Below are positions 53,020 to 61,644 of a stretch of 64,000 nucleotides of DNA, piece after piece. The stretch's first letter is position 1, and each line of letters starts with the position of its first letter. Source of the stretch: Porphyromonadaceae bacterium UBA7332 (GTDB lineage Bacteria > Bacteroidota > Bacteroidia > Bacteroidales > UBA7332); NCBI GenBank assembly GCA_002471225.1, contig DKPO01000044.1, positions 62,001 through 126,000 on the forward strand, in the 5' to 3' direction. The notes under the pieces were generated by a model. The model was not told the origin of the DNA, searched no databases, and was given only the letters and a program-made list of their open reading frames with translations. Position numbers and translations under genes: made by a program.

Positions 53020-55308
53020 TTATTTGCAGTTATTCGGATCAATAGAACAAGATGCGTCCAATGTGGCAATAACAGCCAGATTGACAATGTCACGAACCGA
53101 ACTTTCAATATCTGTAAAGTGAATTGGTTTATTTAACCCCATCTGGATTGGGCCAATAATTTCGGCTTCACCTAACGATGCCAGCATGTGCGTAGCAATA
53201 TTGGCAGAACTAAGGTTCGGGAAGATCAACGTGTTTACATCCAATCCGTTTAATTTACTGAACGGGAATGTCGCTTCTCTTAATTCGCGATTGATTGCAA
53301 AATTCACCTGCATTTCTCCATCAATAACCATATCCGGATAATTCTGGTGCAAGTAATTTACAGCTGTTTTTACAGATGCAGGGCTACCGTTCTTATCTGC
53401 TCCGAAGTTTGAGTAAGACAACATAGCCATCACCGGTTTGTGAGCAAAAAACTCTACAGTACGTTCTGCAAGACGCGCAATATCAATTAAAGTTTCTGTC
53501 GAAGGATGTCGGTTGATTAAGGTATCAGCAACGAAGAAAGTACCTTTCTTTGAGTTGATAATGCTCATTGCACCAAAATGATTGAAGCCTTCCTGAATAC
53601 CGATAATATCTTTAGCCATCTCGATCGTTTCAGCATATCGGGTATAAGTTCCTGTAATGAATGCATCGGCATCACCCGTTTCAACCATCATCATACCGAA
53701 GTAGTTGCGGTCATTCATTTTTTCGGCAGCCTCAATATAGGTTAGCCCGTCGCGCTGTTTCTTTTCTACAAGAATACGTGCATATTTTTGTCTACGCACT
53801 ACTTCGCGATCATGTCTCAAATTAACAATTTCAATGCCAGCTAAATCAACACCGTATTCATTGGCGAGCTTTTCAATACGCTCTTCATTACCTAAAAGAA
53901 TAGGATAACAGATACCTTCGCTATATGCTTCAGCAGCAGCTTTCAACATATTGATGTGATTCGCTTCGGCAAAAACAACACGTTTCGGAGCTTTTTTAGC
54001 TTTTTCCGCCAATAAACGAGTCATTTTATTGTCTTTACCCATTAATTCACGTAAATGTTCTGCGTATTTATCCCAATCTGTAATAGGATTTCTGGCTACA
54101 CCTGACTCCATAGCAGCTTTAGCTACAGCAGGCGCTATAATTTCCAGTAATCGTGGGTCCAATGGTTTCGGAATAATATACTCTCTGCCAAATGTCAGAT
54201 TGTCTACATTATAGGCATCATTTACGACATCCGGTACAGGTTTACGGGCAAGTGTCGCAACTGCTTTAACGGCAGCCAGCTTCATTTCTTCGTTGATACA
54301 AGTAGCACCGCAATCAAGTGCACCACGGAAAATATAAGGGAATCCTAAAACATTATTGATTTGATTTGGATAGTCCGAACGTCCTGTGGCAAAAATAATA
54401 TCCGGTCTTGAAGCCATTGCATTGTCATACGAGATTTCCGGATTCGGATTGGCACAAGCAAATACAATCGGATTGTCAGCCATTGAGCGAACCATATCTT
54501 GCGTAAGCACATCGGCAACTGATAAACCTAAGAACATATCAGCGCCCACTAAAGCATCAGCCAATGTTTTAATATCCGTACGTGTGGTTGCGAATGCTTT
54601 TTTGGATTCATTCAGATCCGTACGGGCAGTCGAAATAACCCCTTTACTGTCGACCATAACGATGTTCTCTTTGCGTGCGCCTAACATCATGTATAGTCGT
54701 GTACATGAGCTGGCAGAAGCACCGGCACCATTCACTACAATCTTAAGCTGATCGATAGGTTTTCCTGTTAATTCAGCAGCATTTAATAAACCTGCTGCCG
54801 TAACAATAGCTGTCCCGTGCTGGTCATCGTGCATTACCGGTATATCCAGTTCTTCTTTCAGTCTTCTTTCAATTTCGAAACATTCAGGAGCTTTGATATC
54901 TTCTAAGTTAATACCTCCGAAAGTAGGAGCGATAGCTTTTACGGCCTGGATAAATTTTTCAGGATCTTTTTCATTGACTTCAATGTCAAAAACATCAATG
55001 CCTGCAAATATTTTAAATAATAATCCTTTTCCTTCCATAACCGGTTTACCGGCCAAAGCACCGATATCTCCTAATCCAAGAACGGCTGTACCATTCGAGA
55101 TAACAGCAACCAGATTGCCTTTTGCTGTGTACTTATATGCAAGATCCGGATTTTTCTCTATTTCTAAACAAGGTTCTGCAACCCCTGGTGAATATGCTAA
55201 AGATAAATCTGTTTGAGTGCTATAGGGTTTTGTTGGTACTACTTCAATTTTTCCCGGTTTCCCTTCTGAGTGATAACGCAAAGCTGCGTCTTTAGTTACT
55301 TTTGCCAT
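53020..55308 (-). CDS. maeB: NADP-dependent malic enzyme with phosphotransacetylase-like domain
   Basis: A 762-residue MaeB-type enzyme. The N-terminal malic enzyme half (about 1-430) has LSLAYSPGVAEPCLEI, GNGTAVLGLGDIGALAGKPVMEGKGLLFK (catalytic Lys), PVMHDDQHGTAIVTAAGLLNA and the Rossmann VNGAGASASS. The C-terminal half (about 435-762) is a phosphate acetyltransferase-like regulatory domain (FAEANHINMLKAA, AMLSYSNFGA). It converts malate to pyruvate plus CO2 and NADPH; in E. coli the C-terminal part confers allosteric control by acetyl-CoA. Followed by the small membrane protein. Confidence 0.96.
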   Translation of the reverse strand: MAKVTKDAALRYHSEGKPGKIEVVPTKPYSTQTDLSLAYSPGVAEPCLEIEKNPDLAYKYTAKGNLVAVISNGTAVLGLGDIGALAGKPVMEGKGLLFKIFAGIDVFDIEVNEKDPEKFIQAVKAIAPTFGGINLEDIKAPECFEIERRLKEELDIPVMHDDQHGTAIVTAAGLLNAAELTGKPIDQLKIVVNGAGASASSCTRLYMMLGARKENIVMVDSKGVISTARTDLNESKKAFATTRTDIKTLADALVGADMFLGLSVADVLTQDMVRSMADNPIVFACANPNPEISYDNAMASRPDIIFATGRSDYPNQINNVLGFPYIFRGALDCGATCINEEMKLAAVKAVATLARKPVPDVVNDAYNVDNLTFGREYIIPKPLDPRLLEIIAPAVAKAAMESGVARNPITDWDKYAEHLRELMGKDNKMTRLLAEKAKKAPKRVVFAEANHINMLKAAAEAYSEGICYPILLGNEERIEKLANEYGVDLAGIEIVNLRHDREVVRRQKYARILVEKKQRDGLTYIEAAEKMNDRNYFGMMMVETGDADAFITGTYTRYAETIEMAKDIIGIQEGFNHFGAMSIINSKKGTFFVADTLINRHPSTETLIDIARLAERTVEFFAHKPVMAMLSYSNFGADKNGSPASVKTAVNYLHQNYPDMVIDGEMQVNFAINRELREATFPFSKLNGLDVNTLIFPNLSSANIATHMLASLGEAEIIGPIQMGLNKPIHFTDIESSVRDIVNLAVIATLDASCSIDPNNCK

Positions 55309-55383
55309 TGTTAAACGTTTTCATGTGATTACATATATCTTTTTGATATTGCAATACGTGTTTCTCAATTAAAAAAAATAAAT

Positions 55384-55418
55384 ACGGCGATACTTCCTTT
55401 TGAAAGAAACATCGCCGT
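55384..55418 (-). terminator. Terminator downstream of radA
   Basis: ACGGCGAT and ATCGCCGT pair; on the minus strand the stem leads into ATTTATTTTTTTT. It also lies upstream of maeB. Confidence 0.75.
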
Positions 55419-55503
55419 AAATATAAAAAATCTCTGAGATTAAGATTTTGATTAATATAGTTTAACTACAAAATGTTACTGTATTTAAGAAATTGTTCAC
55501 TTT

Positions 55504-56874
55504 TTATCCAAATAACACCCGAAAAGCTTCCTCTACTTTCCGGACACCGATTACTTCTATTTTTGTTTTCTTCAGGTCTAACCCTTTCAGGTTATCCTGC
55601 GGAAGGATGATCTTTTGCATACCTAGCTTTTGAGCTTCCATAATGCGTTGTTCAACCCTGTTTACAGGTCTTACTTCACCAGAAAGTCCGATTTCACCGG
55701 CCATACAGATATTTTTTTCTATGGCTATGTCTAAATTGGATGATAGGATCGAGCTGATGATCGATAAATCAATAGCAGGATCATTCACTTTGAGTCCGCC
55801 GGCAATATTCAAAAATACATCTTTCTGACCAAGTTTGAATCCTACACGCTTCTCCAGAACGGCTAATAGCATATTCATGCGGCGGATATCAAAGCCTGTC
55901 GCAGAGCGCTGAGGAGTTCCGTAAACGGCTGTGCTGACTAATGCCTGAGTTTCTATCAGAAAAGGTCTGACACCTTCAATGGCACAGGCTATCGAAACGC
56001 CGCTTAAGGCGTCAGAGTTTAAGGATAGTAACATTTCGGACGGATTACTCACCTCACGTAAGCCATCCTGACGCATTTCATAAATACCTAATTCAGCAGT
56101 ATTCCCAAAACGATTTTTGGTAGAGCGTAGAATACGATACATATAATGCTGATCTCCCTCAAACTGAAGAACCGTGTCAACGATATGCTCCAGAACCTTC
56201 GGGCCTGCGATGGTCCCTTCCTTATTTATATGGCCGATAATAAAAACCGGAACATTATTCTCTTTGGCAAACTTGAGAATAGAAGCGGCACATTCACGAA
56301 CCTGAGATACACTTCCCGGTGATGAGTCAATATGTTCCGTCGCGATTGTTTGAATGGAATCAATGATCAGAAGCTGAGGTTCTACGTTTTTGATATGCGT
56401 CATAATCTCCTCCAGGGATGTTTCACAAACGATGTAGCAATCCGAATGCGTATGGGCTATACGGTCTGCACGTAGTTTGATTTGCCGGGCACTTTCTTCG
56501 CCCGATGCATATAAAATCTTGATTCCTGTCAGTTTCAGAATCGTTTGAAGAATAAGCGTGGATTTTCCGATTCCGGGTTCGCCCCCTAAAAGAATCACAG
56601 AACCCTTGACCAGTCCGCCACCTAAAACGCGGTTTAATTCAGTGTCTCTCATATCCAGACGGATTTCTTCATTGACAGCAATTTCCTGGATCGGCTGAGG
56701 TTTAGTACGCATTTTTTCAACAGAAAGCAGCGGCGAGTTTTTGGAAGGTTTAGCAGAAACAATTTCTTCGTTGAAACTATTCCAGCTACCACATGACGGA
56801 CATTTACCCACCCATTTGGGAGAATCTTGCCCGCAATGATTACATACGTATATTGTTTTTGTAGTTTTAGCCAT
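55504..56874 (-). CDS. radA: DNA repair protein RadA
   Basis: A 456-residue recombination ATPase that aids branch migration. Start at the ATG of MAKTTKTIYVC (56874), as an upstream in-frame ATG (56970) adds 32 unconserved residues. Order: zinc finger CNHCGQDSPKWVGKCPSCGSW (four Cys), RecA-like core with Walker A GGEPGIGKSTL, Walker B-like LLIIDSIQT, RadA-specific KNRFG, and a Lon-protease-like C-terminal domain (GFDIRRMNMLLAVLEKR, EIGLSGEVRPV). Normal length for the family. Confidence 0.96.
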   Translation of the reverse strand: MAKTTKTIYVCNHCGQDSPKWVGKCPSCGSWNSFNEEIVSAKPSKNSPLLSVEKMRTKPQPIQEIAVNEEIRLDMRDTELNRVLGGGLVKGSVILLGGEPGIGKSTLILQTILKLTGIKILYASGEESARQIKLRADRIAHTHSDCYIVCETSLEEIMTHIKNVEPQLLIIDSIQTIATEHIDSSPGSVSQVRECAASILKFAKENNVPVFIIGHINKEGTIAGPKVLEHIVDTVLQFEGDQHYMYRILRSTKNRFGNTAELGIYEMRQDGLREVSNPSEMLLSLNSDALSGVSIACAIEGVRPFLIETQALVSTAVYGTPQRSATGFDIRRMNMLLAVLEKRVGFKLGQKDVFLNIAGGLKVNDPAIDLSIISSILSSNLDIAIEKNICMAGEIGLSGEVRPVNRVEQRIMEAQKLGMQKIILPQDNLKGLDLKKTKIEVIGVRKVEEAFRVLFG

Positions 56875-56997
56875 TATCTCAAAATTTCGTATTCGCATTA
56901 CTGATACTTCCTTAGAGTTTGTCTGTAATGCTTTATTTAGTCCAAAGATAAAAATATCCCGATTAAACATAGATTAATCGGGATATAATATTTAGTT

Positions 56998-57312
56998 CTA
57001 TATATTCATAGAAAATTCAATTCTGTAATTCAGTGCATTCATTATTCGATAGAATGTCGAAATCTTGGGTTCTGTTTGCCCTTTCTCTACTCTTGAAATA
57101 TAAGATCTGTCAGAACCAATCCTCCGGGCGAGTTCTGCCTGGCTGATCTTAGCTTTTTTTCGAGCATCTTCAATGATCTGACCAGTATAAAATGCATAAG
57201 CTTTCTCTTCAGCCTGAATACGATCAGGAGAACCTTCTACACCAAACTTTTCATCAAGCACTGCGTCATAATCAACAATCTTATGGTTGTTTTGATGTTC
57301 CTTTGTCTGCAT
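56998..57312 (-). CDS. higA: HigA-type antitoxin, XRE family
   Basis: A 104-residue DNA-binding antitoxin. The helix-turn-helix covers about 50-100: ARKKAKISQAELARRIGSDRSYISRVEKGQTEPKISTFYRIMNAL. N-terminal part (about 1-45) is acidic and would bind the toxin. Its start overlaps the toxin gene end by 32 bp, the higBA order (toxin first), and it would autoregulate the operon with the toxin. Confidence 0.87.
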   Translation of the reverse strand: MQTKEHQNNHKIVDYDAVLDEKFGVEGSPDRIQAEEKAYAFYTGQIIEDARKKAKISQAELARRIGSDRSYISRVEKGQTEPKISTFYRIMNALNYRIEFSMNI

Positions 57313-57631
57313 AATATTCTTTTTTTATTTTAATAGCTTTCCGAATTTCTTTATCAGGGGTTTCTTGTGTTTTCTTTTGAAAACCATGAAACAGCACAAC
57401 AATATTTCCTTCATCAAAAATGAAAAAAACTCGGTATATATTACCATTGTACTCAGTCCTTAGTTCATAAAGATCCTCTTTGATAAACTTCACAAATTTC
57501 GTAGATAACCTATCTTGTGTCTTTAATAAAAGTAATCCGTATTGAATCTTATCTTGCTCCTTTCTGGATAATGAGTCCATAAAGTTTTCAAAATAACCAC
57601 CATAGGTCTTTATTTTACGCTTTGAAGTCAT
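57281..57631 (-). CDS. higB: HigB-type toxin (RelE/Gp49-like)
   Basis: A 116-residue predicted ribosome-dependent mRNA interferase of the RelE/Gp49 family: KFIKEDLYELRTEYNGNIYRVFFIFDEGNIVVLFHGFQKKTQETPDKEIRKAIK carries the core strand pattern with the Arg/Phe-rich GFxKKtxxTPxxEI signature. ATG at 57631 (MTSKRKIK) is chosen over an in-frame TTG nine codons earlier. The toxin precedes and overlaps the antitoxin. Confidence 0.87.
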   Translation of the reverse strand: MTSKRKIKTYGGYFENFMDSLSRKEQDKIQYGLLLLKTQDRLSTKFVKFIKEDLYELRTEYNGNIYRVFFIFDEGNIVVLFHGFQKKTQETPDKEIRKAIKIKKEYYADKGTSKQP

Positions 57632-57730
57632 AACACAAATATATATAATGTTGTTCAACTATACAACGTATCGCCTGTCTTTTTATTATGTTATATAAAA
57701 CTAATATTCGGGAAATTCAAAACTGTTTCT

Positions 57731-57738
57731 TACTTTTG
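57731..57738 (+). promoter_or_regulatory. -7 box of threonine aldolase gene
   Basis: TACTTTTG fits TAnnTTTG; start codon is 32 bp downstream. Confidence 0.55.
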
Positions 57739-57769
57739 CAGCGAATTTCTATAAAACTGCTTGGAAAGA

Positions 57770-58813
57770 ATGAATACAATGAGAAGTTTTGGGAGTGATA
57801 ATAACTCCGGAGTACATCCGCTTATTTTGGCTGCTATATCCGAAGCGAATATCAATCATGCAATTGGGTACGGAAGTGATCCGTGGACTGAAAAAGCTCA
57901 ACAGGAGATAAAGCTTCAGTTTGGCGAAAATGCATCTGCTTTTTTTGTTTTTAACGGAACAGGAGCAAATGTAGTTTCCATAAATGCCTGTGCGCGATCG
58001 TTTCATTCTGTGATCTGTACGGATGCAGCTCACATTGTTTGCGATGAATGTGGAGCTCCTTCAAAGGCTTCAGGTTGTTTGTTTCTTCCAATTCAGACTC
58101 CGGATGGCAAGTTGACGCCCGAGTTGATACGCCCGAAACTGCAAGGGTTTGGCGATCAGCATCATTCTCAGCCTAAGTTGGTGTATATTTCTCAATGTAC
58201 CGAATGGGGCACTGTATATTCACCTGAAGAGATTAAAGCGATTGCTGATTTAATTCATCCCTATGGTATGTATTTACATATGGATGGGGCGCGTATTCAT
58301 AATGCAGCGGCAGCTTTGGGGAAAACATTAAAAGAAATAACGGTCGATTGCGGTGTCGATATTCTTAGTTTCGGCGGAACGAAAAACGGGATGATGATGG
58401 GTGAGGCTGTCATATCTTTCCGACCTGAGTTAACTGCCGACTTAAGGTTTTATCGTAAACAGGCTGCGCAGTTATTCTCTAAAATGCGTTACGCTTCTTG
58501 TCAGTTTATTCCTTACCTCCATGACAACTTATGGCTGACCAATGCATCTCATGCCAATAAAATGGCTCAGATTCTTCGTGAAGGCTTATTGGCTACCGGT
58601 TGTTGTTCGCTGGTACAGTCTCCGGATGCTAATATTCTTTTGGTTAAGATGCCCGCTGCTGTTTCGGCAAAGTTACTCGAAAAGCATTTTTTCTATATCT
58701 GGGATGAGGTGAATGAGATTGTTCGTTTTGTTACTTCATGGGATACAACAGAGGATGATATTCAATCATTTCTTAAAGATCTAAACGACTCGTTGAGCGA
58801 ACTCAACGTATAA
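57770..58813 (+). CDS. Low-specificity threonine aldolase-like PLP enzyme
   Basis: A 347-residue PLP enzyme of the beta-eliminating lyase/threonine aldolase family. MRSFGSDNNSGVHP start, YGSDPWTEKAQ, FNGTGANVVSI, HMDGARIHNAAAALG, and Schiff-base Lys205 in SFGGTKNGMMMGEAV. It cleaves threonine/allo-threonine to glycine and acetaldehyde. ATG at 57770 is chosen; an in-frame TTG lies 9 bases earlier and another ATG 9 bases later. Followed 40 bp later by panB. Confidence 0.92.
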   Translation: MNTMRSFGSDNNSGVHPLILAAISEANINHAIGYGSDPWTEKAQQEIKLQFGENASAFFVFNGTGANVVSINACARSFHSVICTDAAHIVCDECGAPSKASGCLFLPIQTPDGKLTPELIRPKLQGFGDQHHSQPKLVYISQCTEWGTVYSPEEIKAIADLIHPYGMYLHMDGARIHNAAAALGKTLKEITVDCGVDILSFGGTKNGMMMGEAVISFRPELTADLRFYRKQAAQLFSKMRYASCQFIPYLHDNLWLTNASHANKMAQILREGLLATGCCSLVQSPDANILLVKMPAAVSAKLLEKHFFYIWDEVNEIVRFVTSWDTTEDDIQSFLKDLNDSLSELNV

Positions 58814-58853
58814 CTATATAAATTTTTTATATTATAAATTAGACTCATTTATT

Positions 58854-59672
58854 ATGTCAGTTCATACTCCGAATACAAGAAAGGTTACTACACATCGTCT
58901 GATTGAAATGAAAAGACGTGGCGAGAAAATATCAATGCTGACAGCCTATGATTATTCTATGGCTACATTGATTGATAAAGCAGGAATCGATGTGATACTT
59001 GTAGGTGACTCTGCATCAAACGTAATGGCTGGTAACGTGACAACTTTACCTATTACACTGGATCAGATGATCTATCACGGCAAATCGGTTATGCGTGCTG
59101 TTAACCGTGCATTGGTGGTAGTTGATATGCCTTTTGGTACTTACCAGGGGAACTCGAAAGAAGCCTTGGCCTCGGCTATCCGAATCATGAAGGAAACACA
59201 TGCTGATTGTGTGAAAATGGAAGGTGGAGCTGAAATCCGTGAGTCTATCGAGCGTATCCTTTGTGCCGGAATTCCGGTAATGGGGCATTTGGGACTTACT
59301 CCTCAATCGATTAATAAATTCGGTACTTATACGGTACGAGCAAAAGAAGAAGCTGAAGCACAAAAGTTGATTGAAGATGCTCGTTTACTTCAGGAAATCG
59401 GATGCTTTGCGTTGGTCCTTGAGAAAATTCCGGCTGATCTGGCTAAACGTGTTGCTGAAGAACTGACTATTCCGGTAATTGGTATTGGTGCCGGTGCGGG
59501 AGTTGACGGTCAGGTATTGGTTATGCATGATATGTTAGGTATCAATAAAGATTTTTCTCCTCGTTTCCTTCGCCGTTATGCGAATCTTCATGATGTGATT
59601 ATCGATGCGGTTGGTAATTATATCAATGATGTAAAATCAGAAGATTTCCCGAATGAATCAGAACAATATTAA
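58854..59672 (+). CDS. panB: 3-Methyl-2-oxobutanoate hydroxymethyltransferase
   Basis: A 272-residue pantothenate-pathway enzyme that makes ketopantoate from 2-oxoisovalerate and 5,10-methylene-THF. Motifs: ISMLTAYDYSMATLIDKAGIDVILVGDSASNVM, VDMPFGTY, CVKMEGG, MGHLGLTPQSIN and the catalytic Glu in LEKIPADLA, then GIGAGAGVDGQVLV. Complete length. Shared terminator with the convergent FKBP gene. Linkage to a threonine aldolase is plausible for C1 supply, by inference. Confidence 0.97.
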   Translation: MSVHTPNTRKVTTHRLIEMKRRGEKISMLTAYDYSMATLIDKAGIDVILVGDSASNVMAGNVTTLPITLDQMIYHGKSVMRAVNRALVVVDMPFGTYQGNSKEALASAIRIMKETHADCVKMEGGAEIRESIERILCAGIPVMGHLGLTPQSINKFGTYTVRAKEEAEAQKLIEDARLLQEIGCFALVLEKIPADLAKRVAEELTIPVIGIGAGAGVDGQVLVMHDMLGINKDFSPRFLRRYANLHDVIIDAVGNYINDVKSEDFPNESEQY

Positions 59673-59680
59673 GAAATAAA

Positions 59681-59715
59681 AAAAGCTGTCTGAAAACTCA
59701 GACAGCTTTTTTTAT
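59681..59715. terminator. Bidirectional terminator
   Basis: AAAAAAGCTGTCTGA pairs with TCAGACAGCTTTTTT over AAAC; serves panB (+) and FKBP (-). Confidence 0.93.
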
Positions 59716-59731
59716 TTAACGAGAATAATCT

Positions 59732-60199
59732 TTATAAAGAATCACCATCTACCGTCATGGTTACTTTGATTCGTGCCATTAAAGGCATATTGGGTTGGAT
59801 CTTATCACCCGCGCCTTTCTCTCCATACCCAAGCTGACTAGGAATCCATAATAGAATTTCACCAGATTCGTCAGCTAAAAGGATACCCTCAGCCATACCA
59901 CCAATCAAATCAGGTAACATCGCACAAAAAGCATTTGCTTCTTCTGTCTGATCAACAACCTCACCTGCTGCATTTGCAATGATATATTCAAAACAAACTT
60001 CATGCTTGGGATTTATCTCATAACCTTTGTTTTCAATCTTGTAGCGTAATCCGGAGGTAGTTTTACTTACGTCCGGTAGTTTATCTACTTCATTGAAAAA
60101 TGCATTATCATACTCACTCATTTTTACTTCCTGCCCATGTAAGATACTAAAAGAAAACAGGGCAATGGTTAAACTTAGAATTTTAGTAAAGATTTTCAT
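59732..60199 (-). CDS. FKBP-type peptidyl-prolyl cis-trans isomerase
   Basis: A 155-residue exported isomerase, signal peptide ending ILHG. The FKBP domain covers about 45-150: TTSGLRYKIENKG, YIIANAAGEVVDQTEEANAF, MAEGILLADESGEILLWIPSQLGYGEKGAGD and IQPNMPL. The IPSQLGYGEKG loop is characteristic. The active-site aromatic set is partly changed, typical of minimal periplasmic FKBPs. Folding of envelope proteins is the expected role. Confidence 0.88.
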   Translation of the reverse strand: MKIFTKILSLTIALFSFSILHGQEVKMSEYDNAFFNEVDKLPDVSKTTSGLRYKIENKGYEINPKHEVCFEYIIANAAGEVVDQTEEANAFCAMLPDLIGGMAEGILLADESGEILLWIPSQLGYGEKGAGDKIQPNMPLMARIKVTMTVDGDSL

Positions 60200-60500
60200 A
60201 TTAGAATATTTAAATTTGTAAGTGTCAGAGTTGTAATAATATAAATTACGAGGATTAGTATTATAACAATAATCAGATTAGATCGGTTTAAAAGTATAAT
60301 TAGACGATGTAGAGTTTATAATATTATTTATATGAATAAGATGGAATGACTAAATAAGATGCAGAATGTAAGTAAATGTGATGTTTTATTGTCGTTTTGA
60401 TTATTTCACAACCTCTCTATTTTTGATCAAAGTTCAGATGATTCTGATAGTTTGACAGGTCTTTTTTAACTGTATAGCTCCAATTTACAGACGGAATGCC

Positions 60501-60578
60501 TTTATCTTTTCAACGATACACCGTATCTTTTAAATTATACGGTATATCTTTTAAATTCAACGGTATCTTTTAAAATTT
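60501..60578. repeat. Array of ~21-bp dyad units (array C)
   Basis: Three units related to array A: one reversed (GATACACCGTATCTTTT) and two direct (TATACGGTATATCTTTT, CAACGGTATCTTTT), with CGG at 60540 and 60561, 21 bp apart, each unit ending CTTTTAAA. Lies in the 60200-60885 gap. Confidence 0.7.
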
Positions 60579-60597
60579 TCGCCCTTTGTTTTTTTGC

Positions 60598-60660
60598 TTA
60601 TATACGTATATGAAAGCGACGAGATACGTATTATAACCTGACGAAATACGTGTTATTTTT
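60598..60660. repeat. Array of three 22-bp units (array D)
   Basis: The hexamer ATACGT begins at 60602, 60624 and 60646, exactly 22 bp apart. The last two units are near identical (GACGAGATACGTATTAT and GACGAAATACGTGTTAT); the first is TATACGTATATG. Adjacent to array C but of different sequence. The flanking parts of 60200-60885 are AT-rich, with an open frame at 60570-60926 on the minus strand that I do not accept as a gene. Confidence 0.7.
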
Positions 60661-60885
60661 CTGAATAAAACTTTAGTGTTGATTTTCAATGTTTTATGAG
60701 ATTTATTATACAGAACATATCCGTAACAATCTTTCGGGATGGATGGAATATCGCAATCTGAGCGATTAGGAAAATGCAAAAAGTCAGCAAAAGGTGCCTG
60801 TCTGAAGAAATATGATAATTTATTCAATAGTTCGATTAGAAGGGATGAAGATTTACGGGCAACCGCGTAAGATAATAATCCTTCT

Positions 60886-61548
60886 TTACTTTTGCAATGC
60901 AGCTTCTTTTTTTGCCTTCTTCTCATAAAACTTACAATAAGGCTTCAATCCGCAATTCTCGCATTTAGGCTTTCTGGCGAGGCAGACATAGCGTCCATGA
61001 AGGATCAGCCAGTGGTGAGCAATCGGAATAAGACTCTTGTCTATAAATTTGATAAGCTTCTTCTCGGTTTCTAAAGGTGTTTTTGAGTTCGTAGTTAATC
61101 CCAAACGATTGGAAACGCGGAATACATGGGTGTCTACAGCCATACGGGGCTGATCAAATACAACGGAAAGAATCACATTAGCTGTTTTACGTCCTACGCC
61201 CGGTAAGCGTGTGAGATCTTTCTCAGTGGATGGGACAATCCCGTTATACTCATGCGCAAGTATCTGCGCCATTCCATATAAATGCTTGGCTTTGTTATTG
61301 GGAAACGAAATACTCTTGATATATTCGAAAATCTCATCGACCGAAGCTTTCGAAAGAGCAAACGCGTCCGGGTAAGCTTTAAAAAGGGCAGGAGTGACCA
61401 TATTTACGCGTTTATCGGTACATTGAGCAGACAGGATAACCGCAATAAGTAATTGATAGGGATTTTCGTAATGCAACTCCGTTTCAGCTACAGGCATTTC
61501 AGCCTGAAACCATTGGATGATATGCTCGTATCTTTCTTTAATCTTCAT
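60886..61548 (-). CDS. nth: Endonuclease III
   Basis: A 220-residue base-excision DNA glycosylase/AP lyase for oxidised pyrimidines. ATG at 61548 (MKIKERYEH) is chosen; an in-frame upstream start at 61635 would run through the terminator of the preceding gene. HhH motif LPGVGRKTANVIL with catalytic Lys121, Asp139 in AVDTHVFRVSNRL, and the [4Fe-4S] loop CLARKPKCENCGLKPYC. Normal length. Confidence 0.96.
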   Translation of the reverse strand: MKIKERYEHIIQWFQAEMPVAETELHYENPYQLLIAVILSAQCTDKRVNMVTPALFKAYPDAFALSKASVDEIFEYIKSISFPNNKAKHLYGMAQILAHEYNGIVPSTEKDLTRLPGVGRKTANVILSVVFDQPRMAVDTHVFRVSNRLGLTTNSKTPLETEKKLIKFIDKSLIPIAHHWLILHGRYVCLARKPKCENCGLKPYCKFYEKKAKKEAALQK

Positions 61549-61556
61549 AGGTTTAG

Positions 61557-61596
61557 ATAAAAAAGATGGTTGATCTGTATATACGGACCAACCATC
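61557..61596 (-). terminator. Terminator after pheS
   Basis: On the minus strand GATGGTTGGTCCGTA pairs with TACAGATCAACCATC, followed by TTTTTTATC. It sits between pheS and nth. Confidence 0.85.
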
Positions 61597-61644
61597 GTGA
61601 ATATATAAGGAATATATTTTATTTACAAAATCCAATACAGGTTC

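Noticed and set aside
52821..53108. 95-codon open frame on the minus strand
   Set aside because: It runs through the end of maeB in another frame, is Cys/His-rich without a recognisable pattern, and conflicts with the better 59-codon membrane protein frame at 52829-53008.
56875..56970. Longer N-terminus for RadA
   Set aside because: The extra 32 residues precede the conserved zinc-finger start and show no conservation-like features.
56998..57631. Phage remnant because the toxin is Gp49-like
   Set aside because: No integrase, structural gene or attachment repeat nearby; the pair is an ordinary higBA module.
60570..60926. 118-codon open frame as a real gene
   Set aside because: Overlaps nth antiparallel-frame coding, crosses two repeat arrays, has low-complexity basic ends and no family; kept only as an observation.
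61549..61635. Longer N-terminus for endonuclease III
   Set aside because: It would be translated through the pheS terminator hairpin; the ATG at 61548 yields standard length.
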